64,000 nucleotides of DNA from Druceiella hillmani. Its lineage: Eukaryota > Arthropoda > Insecta > Lepidoptera > Hepialidae. The stretch is taken from positions 19,214,001 to 19,278,000 of the forward strand of contig JAYKKI010000039.1 of the NCBI GenBank assembly GCA_039881145.1. Direction: 5' to 3'. A program made the translations under genes and the position numbers. The notes beneath the pieces were generated by a model that saw only the letters and a program-made list of their open reading frames with translations, ran no database searches and had not been told where the DNA came from. How positions within the stretch are numbered: the first letter of the stretch is position 1; each line of letters starts with the position of its first letter. Below, one piece after another: positions 10,601-52,859 of the stretch.

Positions 10601-12123
10601 CAAGACTGCGCAGCGGGTTCGTATCTGGTGCGCGTGTCGGAGCGCATATGGGGCTATGCCATCTCCTACCGTGCCGCCCAGCGCTGCAAGCATTACCTGG
10701 TTGATGCCTCACGCGATACCCACTATCAGTTCCTCGGCTCCAACCAGATTACTCACAAGTCGTTAGGTTGTTATATGCTAATTTTTTATATTTTGCTTTA
10801 TAGGCTACGTGTGGGTAACTGTAAAGTATTTATGAATATACCTAAAAATAAAAGAATAACATAACAATGAGAGAAAAAATTACGTGTAGTGGAAGTTAAA
10901 ATATTGGAAGTCTTTAAGGATTCATGAGAATAGTAATTAATTTTGAATTATATACGGCTTTCTATATATATTATTATGTTTATATTAGATTTATGTTATA
11001 GTATTATAAATTATAGCAAATTGTTATTTAGAAGCTAAAAATGGAACATTGAAATACTAAAAACAGGTATATTAATTAGAATGGGTAAGATCATATAGAA
11101 AACTATATTTTGCCAACTTGACTGATATTGAAAAAGTTTTTTAAGGTCCCTTTATTATTTTTTTTCATGAAAAAAGGGATTTGTGAAAGTTTTTCACCAA
11201 ACTATGTTTACATTTATAGATTTTGCATGAGCAGTGATCATTATCATCTCTCAATTTATTTTTTATATTTCAACGCAGATGCCAATAATGAAAATGGGCT
11301 ATTTTCATAATTGTAGTACAAAAATTGTGTAATACCAAATTTTCTAAATGTTGGTGATCATTTAAACATGAGATTTCGATGATCATTAAATTTTTTTAAG
11401 CATGTTTTCATATAAAGAACAGTATTTCCGTATCACCATAGTTTAACTAAATAACTCTTTGTTTTAAAGCTTTTTTAAAATGGTTTAATTTTGACGATGA
11501 TTTGGAGCAACGAAAAATACATTTTCTTACAATGTTTAGAAATTAATTTTGTAAATGCTGTAACCATCGCAATGTCTTCAAATCCATCTGTGTTCAAAAT
11601 TTACTTCTTTATAATTTTTTATACGTTCATAGTTCGTTTTATCTCAATAAAAGCGTTTTTATATTTCCTTTTAAACCAACTGTCCAAATACATAATACGA
11701 AATTACTCTATTAAACACTAATATTTTGTAAAAATTGCTTTTAATATTAAAATTTCTCTTTTTCTGACTTAAATTGTTACTTGAAATAAATACATAGTAT
11801 TTACGTTTTTATTTCAATAACTCTCCTTTGGGAAATTTAATCCATGAGGGACGATATTTTTCAATAGTGTTTAAATGTTCGAAACCATCACATGGCAGTC
11901 GGCATTACAATGTAGAGATATGGTTTAATAACAGGAGCATAAAGAAGTTTCAGAAGTTTGTAACTGAAAGATTAAATATTTATATTGTATTTTATTTATA
12001 TTTCTAGCGGACTTGGTGAAGTACCACCGAGAGAATGCCATAACGGAGAGCGGACAAGAGAAACTGTCGAGCCCGTGTCAAGTCAAGTCACCGCCGGCCA
12101 TCATGGATGGTTTAGTCAGATGA
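1457..12123 (+). CDS. SH2D4-family SH2-domain adaptor, C-terminal six coding exons (gene model)
   Basis: Joined exons: 1457-1699, 3289-3520, 5593-5736, 7310-7435, 10566-10766, 12008-12123. Each is bounded by AG and GT, and the phases match at all five junctions (0,1,1,1,1), giving 353 residues and a TGA. The protein has an acidic/charged N-terminal part, an Arg/Glu-rich helical stretch that is probably coiled coil (exons 2-3), a linker containing [10 protein letters not shown], and one C-terminal SH2 domain. The SH2 runs [15 protein letters not shown], then [18 protein letters not shown] with the phosphotyrosine-binding Arg in LVRVSE, then [10 protein letters not shown] and [13 protein letters not shown]. 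Vertebrate SH2D4A/B have the same order (coiled coil, then a C-terminal SH2 with RVSERIKGYALSY) and about 450 residues, so roughly 100 N-terminal residues should lie left of the window. It is inferred to be a cytoplasmic phosphotyrosine-binding adaptor with no catalytic domain. The family call is firm; the exact orthologue name is not. Confidence 0.88.
2003..2205 (-). pseudogene. MADF-like DNA-binding domain remnant
   Basis: From an ATG at 2205 the minus strand reads [11 protein letters not shown], then [20 protein letters not shown], an in-frame TGA, and in the next frame [22 protein letters not shown]-x-V-xx-RP-x-LY followed by KKxLWEE is the signature of MADF domains, found in insect regulators and in partner proteins of PIF/Harbinger elements. 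One frame change, no intact gene. The identity is inferred from the motif only. Confidence 0.45.
2213..2266. repeat. Imperfect hairpin beside the MADF remnant
   Basis: Left arm ACATGAGTGACCATTTAAGG pairs with a right arm that, read on the minus strand, is ACATGTGAGTGATCTCTTAA plus GGG; the loop is a few bases. It lies about 10 bases outside the remnant's ATG and may be a transposon end. Confidence 0.5.
3289..3520 (+). CDS. SH2D4-like exon b (Arg/Glu-rich helix)
   Basis: It enters in phase 0 after ACAACAG and leaves in phase 1 at CAGG/GTGAGT, a near-perfect donor. After a Gly/Ser-rich start, the residues from [18 protein letters not shown] to [11 protein letters not shown] are almost all Arg, Glu, Ala and Leu, as in a long helix or coiled coil. 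The base composition is clearly richer in GC than the flanking intron. Confidence 0.82.
3890..4690 (-). mobile_element. mariner transposase remnant 1
   Basis: The open stretch 4615-4169 reads [59 protein letters not shown], then [17 protein letters not shown]. This is the paired helix-turn-helix region and 'GRP' linker of mariner transposases. Further along, GATGAGAAGTGGGTTACATA gives DEKWVTYV with the first catalytic Asp. Past that the frame decays, and the second and third Asp are not found. It sits in an SH2D4-like intron in the opposite direction. Confidence 0.82.
5200..5320. other. GC-rich, CpG-rich patch in SH2D4-like intron
   Basis: About 120 bases with many CG steps (GTGCGCGTACTAAC, GGCGCTCGCGAAATC, TTTAGCGCGCGGTAGGGG) in an AT-rich intron. 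No splice-bounded reading frame fits. It could be an internal promoter, a short interspersed element or a regulatory site. Cause unknown. Confidence 0.35.
5354..5383. repeat. Perfect 30-bp palindrome
   Basis: ATTATGGGTTAAAAA is followed directly by its exact reverse complement. No loop. Confidence 0.85.
5593..5736 (+). CDS. SH2D4-like exon c
   Basis: Acceptor CATTTCAG and donor GGAG/GTAATT; phase 1 in and 1 out. It starts [20 protein letters not shown], continuing the charged helix. This resembles the 'KRRSLAKQAREDYKRLSL' segment that precedes the SH2 linker in vertebrate SH2D4A. A Ser/Thr/acidic patch ([14 protein letters not shown]) follows. Confidence 0.85.
5861..5974. repeat. 114-bp foldback (pre-miRNA-sized) in SH2D4-like intron
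   Basis: The left arm 5861-5904 begins TCTAGAAAAAGACATTCACA and ends TTGATGCTGG. The right arm 5931-5974 is its reverse complement with a few mismatches, and the loop is 26 bases. The size and mismatch pattern suit either a tiny MITE or an intronic hairpin RNA. Expression cannot be judged. Confidence 0.7.
6280..6691 (-). mobile_element. Helitron-type element copy 1 (short form)
   Basis: On the minus strand it ends with the 13-base palindrome GCGAAGACTTCGC (6294-6306), a 7-base spacer and CTAG (6280-6283), the layout of a Helitron 3' end. The inner sequence matches the copies at 40645, 54944 and 58664. It lacks the roughly 100-base block next to the hairpin that copies 2 and 3 carry. The 5' end has decayed. 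No coding capacity, hence non-autonomous. Confidence 0.78.
7189..7228. repeat. Short hairpin
   Basis: TTCTTAATATAGA pairs with TCTATATTAAGAA across a 14-base loop. AT-rich; no function is inferred. Confidence 0.6.
7310..7435 (+). CDS. SH2D4-like exon d (linker and start of SH2)
   Basis: Acceptor TATATTCAG, donor CATG/GTATAA, phase 1 to 1. It encodes [18 protein letters not shown] and ends VWFHG. Vertebrate SH2D4A has 'DIIRWFKEEQLPLRAG' and 'PWFHG' at the same place. The WFHG begins the SH2 domain. Confidence 0.9.
9371..10020. mobile_element. MITE-like element with imperfect inverted ends and an inner hairpin
   Basis: The left end (ATTATATAGAGTACGTTTCA, then CTAGCCGCTCGCAACGCTCG) resembles the reverse complement of the right end (ACATTATAAGTACGTTCCAC, then AGCGCTCAAATCGCTCAC). 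Both ends also carry a CATTCCACT or CGTTCCACT motif further in. Inside are a GC-rich hairpin (9869-9910) and a diverged pair near 9595-9690. No transposase is seen. The target duplication is unclear. Confidence 0.5.
9869..9910. repeat. GC-rich 18-bp-stem hairpin
   Basis: CGACCGCAACGACCCACG, loop ACGGTA, then CGTGGGTCGTCGCGGTCG; one mismatch. A third partial copy (GACCGCAACGACCGCGGTC) follows at about 9945-9963. Confidence 0.8.
10566..10766 (+). CDS. SH2D4-like exon e (SH2 core)
   Basis: Acceptor ATTTGCAG, donor TTAG/GTTGTT, phase 1 to 1. It holds the SH2 core: [11 protein letters not shown] (helix A), [18 protein letters not shown] (strands B and C, with the invariant phosphate-binding Arg), then [18 protein letters not shown] (strand D). 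No key residue is missing. Confidence 0.93.
10767..12007 (+). other. SH2D4-like last intron
   Basis: AT-rich throughout. Nothing recognisable; the open stretches here are low-complexity. Confidence 0.55.
12008..12123 (+). CDS. SH2D4-like terminal exon (end of SH2, stop)
   Basis: The acceptor is TTTCTAG, entering in phase 1. It encodes [20 protein letters not shown] (SH2 helix B and final strand; vertebrate SH2D4A has 'ADLVEYHKEEPITSLGKELL') and then a short tail rich in Pro, Ser and Lys. The stop is TGA at 12121-12123. Confidence 0.9.
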
Positions 12124-12630
12124 ACAATCTCTAGTTTAATATGTAACGTCTTTAACTTAAGATTTGATTTAAAACAATGGAGGTATGCGGTGCATTTTAT
12201 GCTTAAGAGCAAGTCTCTAAGCCTATTTATTAAAACACTTCTATATTTAATTTCAACGACATTACATGTCAATGTTACATATTTGGTAGGCCAGAATGTC
12301 CGTTGTATTTTTAATATCTAATGTATATTTTGTGTTCTGAAAAGGTTATAATTGTAATGTCCATTTGTAATTTTGAAGTCCTTGTCATCATTTCGCTTGT
12401 TTATTTCATATGTAAATAATATTCTCGCATTTCGTCACATAATTATTGATAGAATAAACTGTCTACCTTATATATTACCTTTTGGTTAACAGCACAATGA
12501 AGTTTAATTGTATGTTTCGATTCAATTGTTACATTTCAAAGTCATATGATAAATTTATTATTTTAATTCTTGTAATACTTTATTGTAATCATTAATATTT
12601 TTAATGTTTAATAAAGAAAAATTAAATTGT
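12124..12630 (+). terminator. 3'UTR and poly(A) signal of the SH2D4-like gene
   Basis: The sequence after the stop is AT-rich. A canonical AATAAA lies at 12610-12615, about 490 bases past the stop, followed by A/T-rich sequence where cleavage would be expected. Variant A-rich signals lie nearer the stop. The cleavage site itself is not visible. Confidence 0.55.
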
Positions 12631-15600
12631 CACAGAATGGTGATTCATCGATCGAGATCGAAAATAGAAAACAATTACTAAGGTCTCGTTTTCCACCTCG
12701 TACAAAATATTGAGAGAAAGGTTTTAAATATATATCATAATTGTCTCGCGTTTGTCAGCAGAAATTAAGACATCAGGTGTCGTACAAAAGTGACTGTTAT
12801 TGTTTTTAAAAAATGATTGATGCATAAATTATCATAAACTATTTTAGTCAGGTATATTTACATGTCCCCTAGTGAAACCCTAGGGTCAAATACGATGTAA
12901 TTATATCTCATTTCTCGTTCCACCGCGTACCTCCATGGCTTGTCGGCACAGTCGGCCAATATTTCATTGAAAAGAAATATTTATCCAACATACTGTATTT
13001 AATTAACATATATGATAGCATTTTACGATTTTTAATTAGCTAAGAGTGATAATGACTAAAGTAAATATTATATTTCTAAGGAAGTGACTATTATTATTAA
13101 TCTGTAATTATGTTCAATTTGAAAGAAATATATGATAATTACGATTTCAATTTAAAGCATTTTCTTTTATTAACCATTTTTAATTCTCAACACTGACCAA
13201 CATATATACATTAATGGAAACTTATTTACAGTAAATTGTTTTACGTTTACTAGACTCATTAAAAAGCTTGTAGTGTACGTCCGTCATTCGTATTTCTCTC
13301 TTATCCTATTAGACATTTGCGACACCTACGAATTACCAGAAAATGAAGATAAAATGATAAATTAACTTATAATAAAATATAAAAAGGAAAGCTGAGATTT
13401 TTAAAATGATTTACGCAACACTTTAGCCAACGTGTTGATTGATTTGAATTACTCTCCTAGACAGTAACGGTTCTGTTAAACAAATTTACACATACTTCAA
13501 ATAGCCCCCGACACACTATAAATACTAGAATTTGTACAGTATCCTATTAATTATACACACATTTCCTTCATATTTTCAGTATTAAATATACATATCTATT
13601 TACATGCAGTTGTTGTCGTTTAATTCAAATGTTTTATTTTTTTAGTGATACTCTTGAGAATTAATTACACATCTAAAGTAATGCCATTCTGTTTAGTTAA
13701 AGTAACATCTTAGTACATAATTCTCATAAAATTTAAACAATATTGAGTAATAATTTGAGCAAGTATTTTATCAAAGTACACAATGAAACAACAAAGTACA
13801 CAATAATTGTTAATTATTTGGTAATGACATGTTGAAAAGCAGTCAAAAGCAGAACTAGGAAAGGAGAAGAAAAACTAGTTCAAGTAAATATGAAGAAAAA
13901 TAGGTGTTTTCACAAAAATAGAACAATAAACCCAAACATAAACATATATGAAAAGTGCTATAACTAGCGCAAAATACATCCCCTAGTGTCTTCTCTATTC
14001 ACAACACCCCTCAATTATCATTTCTGCGCCCATTGAAGTCGGTGAACTGTGCCATGGCACAGGTGGCACTGCGCTCAAACAGCACTTGTCAAGAGAGATT
14101 ATATCTCCAAGTGAAGGTATATGAAGGTTTGCACAACTAAGCTACTAAGCAACTGAGACACATTGTAGTCACATTTTACGAGTTAAACATTACGAGTACC
14201 TGAAAATTTGTAATAAATATATAATAATGCTATGAATTTTTTGGAAACCAAAGGGGACTGAACGCTGAAATACTGTATATACCTATAAGATAGTCAAAAG
14301 CAATCCTGAATTACTTCAAGCAATGACATTCAGTACTTGATAGTATAGCATAAAACTTGAAGTGCAATGGAACAGGATCCAGATTGTACGTGTTAAATAA
14401 ACCTTTTTGTATTAAAACAGTGATTTTAAATAAGGAAGAAATTAAAAAACTATTCATTTGACAAAAGTAAAAAAATATATAGAAATTATTGTTTAGAACC
14501 TAAATGAAAATAACATATTTTTTAACCCTCAATTGATATTTTTAGAATATCGTATGTTATAAAATGTCACTAAAGGGTAACTTTCACTATGTTAACTACT
14601 ACTGTAAGTACTTTTTACTACTAAAGGTTCGTGCCATAAAAGGTTACTAAAGAGAGTATCGTTGTATAGCCTTAAATTACTCTGCATGGTCCCGTAGATC
14701 TAATGTCTCGTTCACGAGTGTTAAGCACGCTGATAATGTAAATGGGTTACAGTGTGCATTGCTCAGCCGAAACAATTTTTATAAAGATGGATCCTATTTT
14801 TCTTTATAATAAAATAGAAACAATTTTTATTAAGTTTCAGAGGAAATTATTGTGGAAATTGATGAGACGAGAAGTTCATTTGAATACACATTTTCTAAAA
14901 TTTTCCAAAGATTATAAAAACTTTTCTATCACTTCACGTAATTTGTATTTTCTGCTATTGTGGAATAAGTTCTTTTAATCTTTAATGTTTAACCATTTTT
15001 TTTCCAGTCCATACATGCGCCTATAGGCCCATGCTACTGACAAACATTGTGCTACAACGGAATCTTGATTTCATAGAGATTGTAATAAATGCATTTACTG
15101 TACTATTCTGTGCAAACAGTATTGTGGCGTAAAATTACTTTCAGCTGTTTAATAGTAACAATTGAAAAGAATGTAAATATTTTAAACTTTTTCATCGTAA
15201 AGTAACCATGATACATGTATAAAGAAATAATTCACCGAATAACATATTAATTACAATGAAACTACGACAATGAGATACATTAAAAAAAATAAGGTACAGT
15301 CATTGAATACTTTAAAATAAATTGATAATAGCACTTGTATTTCTACAGCAGAGGATGAAGGAAATGAATGCGAAGACTAATTTCTTAATACAATCAAACT
15401 CATTACATAAAAAATCACCACAAATTTTTCGAACCCGTATCATAAATCGAACTAAAGTCTAAAGAGTAATAGAAAACATAAAACTTTCCGTATCTCACAA
15501 TGTATTCATTATTTAAGAAATATGTTTTTTCTTAAATGACTTTCTTCATATTTACTAAAAAAAAAATAAAAAAATATGTGATACGAATATTTTCAGATCT

Positions 15601-16272
15601 ATGTAATTTAATATTTTTATTTACAGATTGTTCTTTGTTAATTAAAACAGTTATATAAACAAAAGTTAAAACCATCAAATAACAATAGAAACAGTTATAG
15701 AAATTCTAAATATAATTTTACAGTTATTCAAATGTCATTATTCTAAACATGATAACAATACAAAACTAACTACAAAACATTTATAATGAGTATATCAGAA
15801 GGTGGTATTGGCATAATATTCTGTCAGAGAGAAATAAAAATGACAAAATAAAAAATAAAAAATAGAAAACACAAGTATGGCTTTATAAAAGAGTTTTTAA
15901 CAATTTTTTGCCATATTAATTAATCAGTCTAGCAGAAAAGATATTTTGGAACAAGCCAAAGCTAAAAAAAAGTAGAGTTAAAAACCAATGAATGTTATTA
16001 ATTTAAAATATATTGATAATTGAATAATTTCAAATTATAAAAATGTCATATTTCGAAGGATGTTAATGTATTGACCACTATGGATTTTTAGAACATAGAT
16101 CTTTAACATTAACTGATATTAAAAAATTATTATTTTTGAGGATGTTTCTGATACAAGTTTAACAAATTTATGAAACATACTTTAAAACAATAGTTACTTA
16201 CTGTCCAAAGCATAATGATCCAAGAATAATGTAGTATTTGTACATTATTCAAAATGGAACTTATTTTCGTTA
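12631..16272. other. Intergenic spacer between two convergent genes
   Basis: AT-rich, no gene found. The exception is a coding-like patch at about 13962-14123, listed separately. Confidence 0.5.
13962..14123 (+). other. Short segment open on both strands, unrecognised
   Basis: The plus strand reads FSIHNTPQLSFLRPLKSVNC then AMAQVALRSNSTCQERLYLQ before GTGAAG/GTATAT, a possible donor. The minus strand reads IPSLGDIISLDKCCLSAVPP then VPWHSSPTSMGAEMIIEGCC. Both look protein-like. No acceptor or start decides between them. It could be a piece of a repeat family or a lost exon. Confidence 0.25.
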
Positions 16273-16963
16273 CAGGTGGGCATTAAATATGTTTGATGGT
16301 TTGTCTCCGACAAATTATTTCTACATTTTATTAAGCAATGAAGTGTATTTCCATGTGAATCGTTATGCCAATAAATAAAGTAATAGTTTCTGACCTAAGA
16401 CCAATCACCGATAGAAACATCAATGTTCACTCCGTAAACCTAAAGATATTGCGAATGTCACAATGTGCAATTTCTACATGGATGAAAGAGGTCATGTGAG
16501 GACAATGAAATTTGAGAATTATTGCGAAACGCAGAGGAATTTTTGGTCCCAGTCTTGTTAAAATTTAATGGAAATTATTTTAGAACCAGGTTTCAACATG
16601 ATGGTACCACTTTCCACATCGCAATTTAATCTAAAAACTTGTTAAGAATTGTTTCTGGGAGACTTATTTCACAAAGGAAGACATTGAATGGTGCTCTACA
16701 AAACCTAAATCTTGCTCTAAATGATTATTTTCTATGAGACTACATCAAGTCAAAGATCTATGAACACAGTCCAATGACTTTGGATTAGTGTGAATAAAAT
16801 ATCATTTAGAAGATTAACGCCATACTAAGAGCAACATGTAACAATATTTTTGCATCACAAAAATTTTCTTTGGTTCTTGTTTTTAATAATAAAAATAAAA
16901 ATGATGTAAATTTTGTAGTTTTTTGCTTAATTTCAAACTACTAACGCAGTTAATGCCCACCTA
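16273..16963 (+). mobile_element. Tc1/mariner-type element with TIRs and TA duplication
   Basis: Left end CAGGTGGGCATTAA and right end TTAATGCCCACCTA are inverted copies, flanked by TA at 16271-16272 and 16964-16965. Inside, the plus strand gives DEVYFHVNRYANK (first catalytic Asp region), then in shifted frames QHDGTTFHIA (second Asp) and NDYFL-DYIKSKIYEHSPMT (third-Asp region). The transposase is full of stops, and its N-terminal half is missing. Confidence 0.8.
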
Positions 16964-17599
16964 TATCTTGAAAACTAATAAATACATAATAAAACACATC
17001 ATTACACTAAAAATTCATCACGTGTGAATACATGCATAAAAAATTCATCTTATTAAAAATTCATCGCATAGTCCCAATTTATAATAAAACAAACTTCAGT
17101 TCTCCACTTATTGAATTTCAACACAGAAGCATTTCAAAATTTAGTTAATTACACATAAATTTATAATCACTAAAGATTATATATAAATTTTTCTAAAAAA
17201 ATATTATATCGCAAAAATCAAAAGGGATTTTAATAGCAGCATAGTACAACGGTGAAAGGTTCGGCATTGTTATTAAAGTGCTCTTTACGATTTTTTACCA
17301 CTGACTTTCTCCAAAGAACAAATATGACTACCTGATATGGGCTTTCTCTTTTTCGTTAGCGTAAACTTTTAGAGTAAACATAAAATAACTTGTGAGCGCT
17401 AACTCGCAACTTTTCTTAGGATAGATTAAAATTTTTTTGTATTGAAGAATTAATGAGCAAAGGTTAGTATCGATCAGGGATTATAATAAGAGAGACGATG
17501 TTAAAAGTATTAAGCGCAAACAAACATACAAAAATACAATTACATATAAGAAAAGACAAGAGGTATGTATTCTCATGCAGTCTGATTTTGTACAAGATC

Positions 17600-17968
17600 A
17601 AAAACATTTTCCTATAAGCCCACTTTATTCAGTTTCAAAAACATAATGAATATCTTTTGTGGAGTTTTTTTGCAGTTTAAACACAGGATTTCACATAGCA
17701 GCTATTGACTCTATTTACCAAAAATGCAAAATCACACAATACCTAAAAAATCTTCATTTTTTTGTAATTTCCATCGAACATAAATAGCGTATTTTTATTA
17801 TCTCTGGCTACAGAGGTTTCTATTTTAGGAAGTCTAGAAATATCAATTCTGACTAATTTTCATTATATATATTTCATCATTAACACCATGTTACGTATTA
17901 AAAATTTTACACTAACGACTGCATTCTACTTTTTATAAAGTCACAACAAACAAACATCACAGTTTTTT
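17600..17968 (-). terminator. CDKL2-like: Likely 3'UTR and poly(A) signal of the kinase gene
   Basis: Downstream of the last exon on the minus strand the DNA is AT-rich without exon-like sequence. The minus-strand AATAAA at 17624-17629 lies about 340 bases past the TAA and is the first canonical signal noticed. Confidence 0.4.
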
Positions 17969-49603
<31,635 letters not shown>

Positions 49604-49678
49604 TCACTGCTTTCAGCCGGAGTCTTCGTACTGAAATTTGACAATAAAAACATAGAATCGAATTATTTTGATTGTTTG

Positions 49679-49684
<6 letters not shown>

Positions 49685-49750
<66 letters not shown>

Positions 49751-49768
49751 TGTGTGTGTGTGTGTGTG
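49685..49768. repeat. (TA)n(TG)n microsatellite
   Basis: A long TA run passing into TG, about 110 bases upstream of the kinase start codon and therefore possibly in the 5' intron. Confidence 0.95.
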
Positions 49769-50326
49769 TATAAAATGAGGTTATGTGAGGGTCAATAATT
49801 GATTATATATGCACGACTTGAAAAATTTTTAGTATCCAATTAAAATTTAAAATTTTAAAACTGAAATATTCTAATAAATCACTTTTATATAATATCGCAA
49901 GTACATTATTTGATCAATGTCGTGTCTTAGTAGGTTGCATAGGTATGGAATATTGATTGAGGTACAGTAAATATTACAAGTCAGTTATTACTATCTTTAA
50001 ATCGAGTATTGGATATCGTCACTTAAGTTAATACCGCGTAAGTCAAACCACAGCTACGTTTTTATACCGTCGGGTAGAGAATTAAATTGAACAAAATTAA
50101 TTTGAATCGCTGTTTGGTGGAAAATTATTAGGAAAATTAAATTATTGAAAGAAAAAAATGGAATCATTATAAAAAATATTCATGTCTACGTCCATTTGCC
50201 TGATGGATGAAAACGATTTGAACATCGAGCGTTTGCTTATACAGTTTCTATGTAGAAACTTAAAATTCATGAATCAATTCAAACTTGAACATGATGTAGA
50301 AACTTAAAATGTGTCATTCTGATAAA

Positions 50327-50370
50327 GCATTTAAACTTCATATATCTTGAGATATATGAAGTTTAAATGC
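50327..50370. repeat. Perfect 21-bp-arm palindrome
   Basis: GCATTTAAACTTCATATATC T, two-base loop TG, then its exact reverse complement. It could be cruciform-forming. No function is assigned. Confidence 0.9.
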
Positions 50371-51549
50371 TAGCGCTTAAAAATATATATACCAAAATTT
50401 TAGAAGAACCAATGTAATATTATAATTTTTTTAATTTCATGAATCGTTTGGAGTATCAGCAGACAGTTATAATGATTTCAAACTAAACGGATATTGCTGA
50501 ATTGTCCACAGATAATTCCTTCCCCAATTTTTGAAAGTGCTAAAGTCAAAATTAAGAAAAAACTAGGTTACTAGATATTTATCTAAAGTTTATCTGAAAA
50601 CTACAGTGATGATTCTGGTTCTAGTCTTTTAGTTGATTATTTTTTGAGAAATTCACGATATTTTTATGACAAGGTGAAACAGAATATTAATATTTATAAA
50701 TAGTTTTACAGAAATATTATTTACATGTACGACATCCTCGTAACGCGTAATCTGCTCGTACTGAACAGATTTTTTTTAAATTATGCCCCCTCTAATTCTT
50801 TCTTAGAGTTATTTTAGGATTATTAAATCTAAAATATAAATTGCTGAAAAGACTATATACTAAATAGTTAACGCCCATAATCAATATTCTATCTGTCTGT
50901 CAGCGTAGACAGCTGTGTGATAGTTGGTAACTTTCTACCTATCCTTAGTTTGCTTCCCACAAGTATCTTTATGTTTTATTTGTCTATCGACAGTAGTGGA
51001 TAGCTTTCTGCACACAGTTTGCCTTACAAGCGACGTGTTCCGTTAACACAAATGTTAAATTCGCCATTAAAAATATAAACGCACCAAAGAAATATATAAC
51101 AATCAAATAGCAACGTGTTAATTATGTACGATTAGCCGCAATTTAATTGTTTCGTCAATTTTTAAGCAGGTTATATTTTTATATTTAAAAATCAAGAAGT
51201 TAGGTAAAAGTTATTAAATTCGTGCGTAATTATGGAACGCAACCAATATCTGCTTTCAATTCTGTCAAGTGTTAAATCGGACAGAAGCCAGTATTATATA
51301 ACGTTTTTATTTGAAGGAAGAAATAAATTGTAATAATAAGTTGATAATAATTATTATAGTTTATTATATGCACTTGTTATTGCATGTATAATATGTTATA
51401 AAAATTATTACTATAGTATAATAATTCAACAGAACTCATCTTAATCCGAAATCTAGTTTCAAGGTAATTGTCGTGTAAAACGCTTTGTCGACGAAATTCG
51501 CTAAATTTTTGATATCTTATGTATAAATATAAATATTTAACTTATTTTA

Positions 51550-52045
51550 AATTCAAAAAATAATTTACTGTTTAATTTTGATAAAAATAGCTCTCAACAA
51601 TTTTACGAGGACATACAGAAGTACTAATTTTACCACACTTTTCATTTTATTTAAAAAACGCGTCGAGCGATTTGTTTAAAAAAATAAGTAAAAGAAAAAA
51701 TAAAAGAAATATTCATTGTTTAGTTTTGTTAAAAATCGCTCTCAGAAACTGTACAGTTAAAATCCCAGGTAAAGTAGTAATTTCACAACAATTCATTATT
51801 TTTTTTAAAACCAGTCGAGCGTTTTGTTTAAAAACTAAGTCAGTGTAAATTGATACAATATTAACATTTTGAAAAAAAAAGAAAACTGATTTCGGTTTAG
51901 TTTTGATAAAAAATCACTTAATATGACGGGAAAAGTAGTAATTTCAGCACACTTAATTTTCTTAAAAAAAACGTAAAACAACCATTAAAATGATGTTATA
52001 TTAACAGTTTAAAAAACAAAAAACTAATTTTTAATAAAAAATTTC
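51550..52045. repeat. Old tandem repeat, about three copies of 150-177 bp
   Basis: GTTTAATTTTGATAAAAATA, GTTTAGTTTTGTTAAAAATC and GTTTAGTTTTGATAAAAAAT each begin a unit with AAAGTAGTAATTTCA-like and GTCGAGCG-like parts later. Strongly diverged. Confidence 0.65.
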
Positions 52046-52107
52046 ATATTTTTTTGGATCTTACTGTTCCACGACAGCTACTTTAAAAACCTGCTCAGTC
52101 AACATTT

Positions 52108-52472
52108 TTCGAAAACAAGTCGCTTACGGTTGAGAATTCGAAGAGCTATTGAAAAACGAGTCGCTTACAGTTGAGAATTCGAAGAGTTACTTAAAAACAA
52201 GTTGCTTACGGTTGAGAATTCGAAGAGTTACTTAAAAACAAGTTGCTTACGGTTGAGAATTCGAAGAGTTACTTAAAAACAAGTTGCTTACGGTTGAGAA
52301 TTCGAAGAGTTACTTAAAAACAAGCTGCTTACGGTTGAGAATTCGAAGAGCTATTGAAAAACGAGTGGCTTACAGTTGAGAATTCGAAGAGTTACTTAAA
52401 AATAAGTTGCTTACGGTTGAGAATTCGAAGAGTTATTGAAAAACGAGTAGCTTATAGTTGAGAATTCGAAGA
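52108..52472. repeat. 41-bp tandem array with alternating variants, about nine copies
   Basis: The unit is GAGTTACTTAAAAACAAGTT then GCTTACGGTTGAGAATTCGA A. A second variant carries CTATTGAAAAACGAG and ACAGTTGAG. Young and regular. Unrelated in sequence to the other 41-bp array at 32912. Confidence 0.93.
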
Positions 52473-52859
52473 TAAATGTCAAAAAGGTATTGGGATGCAA
52501 CATCTGTTACTTCCATACAATATTCTACAGCCAGTCAGTGAGTGATTCGCCCTCCCATTGATAGATAGCATGCAGAGATATCAATTCTTATCTGTTGGTA
52601 TGTTATTGATATTATCAAAACTGAAACTTCAGTCAGCATTTTTATCCTTAGCAATACAAAAAAAGCATGGATTGATAGAATATTGGTTTTGATCATAAAA
52701 CAGTATCGATTTATATGGAGTGACGGTTTCAACTTACCAAAACACGTACACTAAATTTTCTCCTATTTCTTTTGGTGGCATTCAATAACGTATAGATAAA
52801 GGTACCCAAAACTAAAACATTTTAGGCGTACAAGTAGCGTAGTAGCGTAAATAGTGTAG

